64,000 nt of DNA from Bradyrhizobium jicamae (GTDB taxonomy: Bacteria > Pseudomonadota > Alphaproteobacteria > Rhizobiales > Xanthobacteraceae). A program made the translations under genes and the position numbers. The notes under the pieces were generated by a model. That model ran no database searches and had not been told where the DNA came from. It saw only the letters and a list, made by a program, of their open reading frames with translations. The stretch lies in assembly GCF_001440395.1 (NCBI RefSeq), contig NZ_LLXZ01000022.1, positions 1 through 64,000 of the forward strand. The letters are read 5' to 3'. Within the stretch, counting starts at the first letter, position 1. Every line of letters starts with the position of its first letter. Positions 60,369-64,000 of the stretch are shown here, piece by piece.

Positions 60369-62117
60369 TCATTCGGGCATCCCCGCTTTTCGCAATGCAT
60401 CCGTAAATCGACCATGACGTCCCGGACCCACGACGGTGGAGACGCGTCGGCCTGGTGTGATCTCAAGCACACGCTTCATCGCGCGTTTCGCTTTTTCGAG
60501 GTCGCCAACCAATGCGCTACCTACCGCGACCGCCATCGCTGCGTCAGGGGCGTTCGGCTGGTCGCGTAGCGCCTTTTCAGCCCAAAGCAACGCTTCGCCG
60601 TAGCGATGGGCGCGGATATGCGCGAACGCAATTCCGGCTTCAAACTGATGGAACGAAGATTCGAGCGGGCTTAGCCGCATCGCTCGCGCAAAATGCTCGA
60701 TTGCGATCTCCGGTTGGTTGAGCCAGATTCTGGTCCAGCCGCTCAAACCCCATGACATAGCGTGGTTTGGATTAGAGGCGAGCGCCCGGTCAATCAGCGC
60801 CGCGCCCTCTTCCAACTCGCCAACGACCATCACGAGGGAGTGCCCGGCCCAACATAGCGAAAAAGCGTCGTCCTTGCCGAGCCTCACTGCCTCTCGCGCG
60901 AGCCTGGCGGTTTCGCGACGTTCATTGTCCGGTTCAGTGGCTAGTCCGTTTAGCTTGCGGTTGCAGTAACACCAGGTCGCCAAGGAGTAGGCTTGTGCAT
61001 AGTCGGGGTCCAACTCGATGGCCTTGTAGAGCAAGCGGAGCGCCTCTTCACTGCTTTCGTTTGTCCACTGATGGAGCAGGGCATATGCGCGCAGGACGCA
61101 ATCATAGGCGTCAAGATTTGCCGGCGGTTTCCGTTTGGAACGCGCCGTCTCCGCTTCCCGCAATTTCGGATCAATCGCTCCGACAACACCACTGGCTACC
61201 TGATCCTGAAGCTCGAAGACGTTTTCCAGCGAGCCTTCGAAGCGGTCGGCCCACAGGTGCGCGCCCGTAGTCGCGTCGATCAGCTGCCCCGTGATGCGCA
61301 CGCGGTTCCCGGCCTTGCGCACCGAACCTTCCAGGACATAGCGCACACCGAGCTCGCGGCTGACCTGCCTCACGTCCACCGTCCGGCTCCTGTAAGCCAA
61401 GGTTGAGGTGCGGGCGATCACGAACAGCCAATGAAATCGACTGAGCGCCGTGATGATCTCCTCGACCATGCCATCGGCAAAGTATTCCTGTTCCGGATCG
61501 CCGCTCAAGTTCTGGAACGGAAGTACCGCGATGGAGGGTTTGTCGGGCAGCGCCAACGGCTTCTGCGCGTCCGCAAGCCGCGCCGCCTGCGATGGCGCGG
61601 CCGCGACGCTCACCGCGTAGGCGCGGATCGGCTCAATGTTCTTCAGGTACTGCATACCCAGATCGACGAAGGTCAGCGGCAGGAGTTTTTTGACCTGTTC
61701 ATGGGCCGCGCTGGAAATGCAGATACCATCCGTCGTGGCGCTCGACTGCAGGCGTGCTGCGATATTGACGCCATCGCCAAAGAGATCGCCAGCCCTGACC
61801 ATCACGTCGCCGATGTGCACGCCGATCCGAAAGTTGATGCGACGGTCCGGCGGCAACTGATCGTTTGCGTTCACCCAGGCGGTTTGTGCCTCGACGGCGC
61901 ACTGCACGGCATCCACCGCACTTGCGAATTCCGCCAGCACGCTGTCACCAGCCGTGTTGGCGATCCGGCCACGGTGCGCCGAAATCAGCGCATCCAGGAT
62001 TTTCCGTCGGTCGGTCAGATTGCGTAGCGTACCAACCTCATCGCAGCCCATCAGGCGGCTATAGCCTTCGACGTCGGCCGCGAAAATCGCCACAAGCCTG
62101 CGCTCGACATCAGCCAT
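60369..62117 (-). CDS. Adenylate cyclase with TolB-like and TPR domains
   Basis: The 582-residue protein begins with a class III cyclase domain (residues 1-165): metal-binding Asp15 in IFAADVEGYS and Asp58 in NTAGDSVLAEF. Residues about 195-320 form a TolB/FlgO-like domain (IAVLPFQNLSGDPEQEYFAD, RYVLEGSVRKAGNRVRITG). The remainder contains TPR repeats (for example NHAMSWGLSGWTRIWLNQPE and EALLWAEKALRDQPNAPDA). This is the common rhizobial cyclase architecture; cytoplasmic, producing cAMP. It is unrelated in layout to the CHASE2 cyclase. Confidence 0.92.
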   Translation of the reverse strand: MADVERRLVAIFAADVEGYSRLMGCDEVGTLRNLTDRRKILDALISAHRGRIANTAGDSVLAEFASAVDAVQCAVEAQTAWVNANDQLPPDRRINFRIGVHIGDVMVRAGDLFGDGVNIAARLQSSATTDGICISSAAHEQVKKLLPLTFVDLGMQYLKNIEPIRAYAVSVAAAPSQAARLADAQKPLALPDKPSIAVLPFQNLSGDPEQEYFADGMVEEIITALSRFHWLFVIARTSTLAYRSRTVDVRQVSRELGVRYVLEGSVRKAGNRVRITGQLIDATTGAHLWADRFEGSLENVFELQDQVASGVVGAIDPKLREAETARSKRKPPANLDAYDCVLRAYALLHQWTNESSEEALRLLYKAIELDPDYAQAYSLATWCYCNRKLNGLATEPDNERRETARLAREAVRLGKDDAFSLCWAGHSLVMVVGELEEGAALIDRALASNPNHAMSWGLSGWTRIWLNQPEIAIEHFARAMRLSPLESSFHQFEAGIAFAHIRAHRYGEALLWAEKALRDQPNAPDAAMAVAVGSALVGDLEKAKRAMKRVLEITPGRRVSTVVGPGRHGRFTDALRKAGMPE

Positions 62118-62285
62118 ATTGGCCTCGATCTGCCCTAGACTGTGCCGATAGATTATCGCACGCGCTGCGGTCGGAAAACCTTAAATCCTGTCTCCCTCAT
62201 CGCTGATGAGCCGCAAAGCGGCGTCTCGGCGGATGTGGGCCCGCTGCCAAACACGCCTCACCGCGAACCCTGGAGCGGAACGGAT

Positions 62286-63173
62286 CTACCTCCTGTCGTA
62301 TTCATCCGGCCCCATCGCCCAAGCCCACTGCTCGTGGCCGGGCGCGTAGGTGCGGTTGGTCTCGGCCGGGTTGCGGTTGACCAGCGGCCGCATGAACATC
62401 GGGTGGGTGGCGCTGCGCACCTCGTGCTCGACGGTGAACAGGTGCCTGCCGCTGTCGAGATCGACGATGTCGCGGAAGCGATACTGATACTGGTTGTCTT
62501 CCTGCGAGATCAGGCCGCGCTCGCCGAGGCGGCGATAGGGACCGGAAAAGTCCGTGATGTAGATCTGCACGTGATGCCCGTCGTAATCCGGCTGTACGCG
62601 GTCGCTCTCGCGGAACTGCAGATACTGGTTCCTTCCGACCTTGACGCGCGCCATGGTGCCGTCGCCGTTTGCAAGCTCGGCCTGCATCCCCATGATCGCG
62701 GGATAGAAAGCAGAGATTGCCTTTGCCGTCCCGACCGGCACGTCGAACTCGACATAGGGAATGCCGAGCGTGATGCGCCCGAAGCGCGCCGCATCCGGCT
62801 CGTAGCAGCGCACGCGATTGCCCCACGGACAGACCGCTTCGACATGGTCGTTGTGCTCGCGATACGCAAACGCCGTGCCCTCGAGCTTCTTCGCGACCGA
62901 CGCCAGCCGCTCCAGCAGCGCCGCGCGGCCCGTGATGACGATGCCGGTATGGCCGCGCAACACCTGCGCGCTCCCGTGCGGCAGATGAAACTGGCTCCTG
63001 CCGACATTGATCCACATGTTGGTGTCGGAGACCATCAGATAGGGATCGCGGGTCAGTCCGAGGCCCGCGACATAGAACAGCGTCGCCAGCCGCTGATCGG
63101 GGATGGTGACGTTGACGTGCTCGAAATGGATCGAGTTGCCGAGATCCTCTGCGGCGCGGTCGAATTGTTGCAT
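62286..63173 (-). CDS. VOC-family protein
   Basis: The 295-residue protein has two glyoxalase/extradiol-dioxygenase-like modules beginning IHFEHVNVTIPDQRLATLFY and LGIPYVEFDVPVGTAKAISAFY. Possible metal ligands include His19 and the Glu near PWGNRVRCYEP, but no standard set is complete. The C-terminal RNPAETNRTYAPGHEQWAW is specific to this group. Function unknown. No signal peptide, unlike the VOC protein at 6592-7560. Confidence 0.82.
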   Translation of the reverse strand: MQQFDRAAEDLGNSIHFEHVNVTIPDQRLATLFYVAGLGLTRDPYLMVSDTNMWINVGRSQFHLPHGSAQVLRGHTGIVITGRAALLERLASVAKKLEGTAFAYREHNDHVEAVCPWGNRVRCYEPDAARFGRITLGIPYVEFDVPVGTAKAISAFYPAIMGMQAELANGDGTMARVKVGRNQYLQFRESDRVQPDYDGHHVQIYITDFSGPYRRLGERGLISQEDNQYQYRFRDIVDLDSGRHLFTVEHEVRSATHPMFMRPLVNRNPAETNRTYAPGHEQWAWAMGPDEYDRR

Positions 63174-63190
63174 GATGACTCCCCTACGTG

Positions 63191-63274
63191 TGTAGGGTGG
63201 GCAAAGCGCAGCGTGCCCACCGTTCTTCTTGTTTGATCCAGATGGTGGGCACGCTTCGCTTTGCCCACCCTACA
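63191..63274. repeat. Palindromic repeat (TAGGGTGGGCAAAGCG family), copy 2
   Basis: TGTAGGGTGGGCAAAGCG pairs perfectly with CGCTTTGCCCACCCTACA; an inner CGTGCCCACC / GGTGGGCACG also pairs. It lies between two minus-strand genes and matches the copy at 45422-45507. Confidence 0.88.
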
Positions 63275-63286
63275 AGACTGCGCTCG

Positions 63287-63775
63287 CTAGTCAGTTAGAC
63301 GTAGCAGCAACAACTCCAGCGCCATCTTCGCGAACGCTTGCATGTTCGCCTGACGATCGCTGCTGCCGGTCTCCATCGTGATCACCTGGTCCGCCCCACC
63401 CCGACTAGCGACCGCGATACAGCAATGTCCGGCGGCGTCGCCATAGCGGTTGCCGGTCGGTCCCGTCGCCCCGGTCTCCGATAGGCCCCAGTCGGTCGCA
63501 AAGCGCTGGCAGACCTGGCTGGCCAGCAGCTGGGCATAAGGCTGCGACGCCGAGCGGATACCCTTCATCGCCTCGTCGGGAATATCCATCAACAGCCGCC
63601 GGGCATTGCGCGTGTAGACCACGGCGCCGCCGAGGAAATAGGCCGATGCGCCCGGCACCGACAACAGCGCCGCCGAGATCAGCCCGCCGGTTGAAGATTC
63701 CGCCACCGCAATCGTCTGTTTGCGCGCGATCAGTTGGGTGGCGATCTTTTCCGCAATGGTAACGAGTTCGTTCAT
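63287..63775 (-). CDS. CinA-family nicotinamide-nucleotide amidase
   Basis: From the ATG at 63775, preceded by GGGAGGTGAG, the product is 162 residues, matching stand-alone CinA C-terminal (PncC) proteins. Motifs are VAESSTGGLISAAL (24-37), GGAVVYTRNARR and SETGATGPTGNRYG. The family deamidates NMN to NaMN in pyridine-nucleotide recycling. The loop contains SS where many members have SC; Ser is the usual nucleophile in this loop. Likely cytoplasmic and transcribed singly. Confidence 0.9.
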   Translation of the reverse strand: MNELVTIAEKIATQLIARKQTIAVAESSTGGLISAALLSVPGASAYFLGGAVVYTRNARRLLMDIPDEAMKGIRSASQPYAQLLASQVCQRFATDWGLSETGATGPTGNRYGDAAGHCCIAVASRGGADQVITMETGSSDRQANMQAFAKMALELLLLRLTD

Positions 63776-63907
63776 CTCACCTCCCAAAAATCCCGCCAGT
63801 CATGTCTTCCTAGCACAGGAGGTTCACGCTTGCCGAGTTGCGGGGCGCGGGCGGCCCTGATTGAATAGCTCAAACAACTGCGTCGTGCGGGCATACGAGG
63901 AAACACC

Positions 63908-64000
63908 ATGACGTCGCCGATCCCGGGTGGCGTGGATTGCGATCTGCATCCCGCCGTTCCGCATCTGACCAGCCTGCTGCCCTACATGAACGACTACTGG
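63908..64000 (+). CDS. Amidohydrolase-family protein, 3' partial
   Basis: Thirty-one codons from an ATG to the right edge. The sequence VDCDLHPAVPHLTSLLPYMNDYW resembles the N-terminal metal-binding (DxH) segment of PF04909 amidohydrolases, which often starts D-x-D-x-H-P. No strong ribosome site is seen. The rest of the gene is outside the window. Confidence 0.6.
   Translation, partial: MTSPIPGGVDCDLHPAVPHLTSLLPYMNDYW

Overview
The window is GC-rich and tightly packed. Its genes and its palindromic intergenic repeat families look like an alphaproteobacterium of the Bradyrhizobium type. That placement is my inference from gene content and repeat style, not from a marker gene. I see no rRNA, tRNA, CRISPR array or insertion sequence. 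About 50 protein genes are supported; the first is cut by the left edge and the last by the right edge.

Layout. 1-4.9 kb: C-terminal part of a large repeat-rich autotransporter and a small ORF. 5.0-8.0 kb: an amidase and a Tat-exported glyoxalase-fold (VOC) protein on the minus strand, then a small exported protein. 8.0-9.8 kb: a ClpS / ClpX-zinc-finger / AAA ATPase fusion interrupted by one stop codon just before Walker A. 10.3-14.5 kb: a two-subunit thiamine-diphosphate enzyme, a LysR regulator divergent from a triple-rhodanese protein, and a DNA-3-methyladenine glycosylase. 14.8-22.6 kb: a DbpA-like RNA helicase, DUF1330 protein, M29 aminopeptidase, amidohydrolase, two alpha/beta hydrolases and an exported metallo-beta-lactamase-fold protein. 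22.6-25.0 kb: a degraded binding-protein remnant and an ABC exporter pair. 25.3-32.3 kb: a branched-chain-type ABC uptake operon (LivHMGF) with an acyl-CoA ligase and a binding protein, closed by a clear terminator. 32.3-36.4 kb: a hypothetical protein, an MDR oxidoreductase and a PQQ- and heme-containing alcohol dehydrogenase.

36.6-45.3 kb holds a surface-adhesion cluster: a LapG-like periplasmic cysteine protease, divergent from a 1623-residue FecR/VCBS adhesin, then a CHASE2 adenylate cyclase. A matching type I secretion ABC transporter and membrane-fusion protein lie at 55.9-58.9 kb. Both the adhesin and the transporter have a similar small stem-loop about 44 nt before the start codon.

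45.5-54.7 kb looks like a nitrogen-scavenging locus. Two paralogous peptide-type binding proteins are transcribed divergently, each behind a perfect sigma-54 -24/-12 element. The rightward arm continues into two permeases, an ATPase, an AtzG-like small subunit, an AtzE-like amidase and a second ATPase, mostly with 4-base overlaps. The end of the window has a small conserved protein, a GlsB-type membrane protein, a methyltransferase, a TPR-type adenylate cyclase, a VOC protein, a CinA-type amidase and the start of an amidohydrolase.
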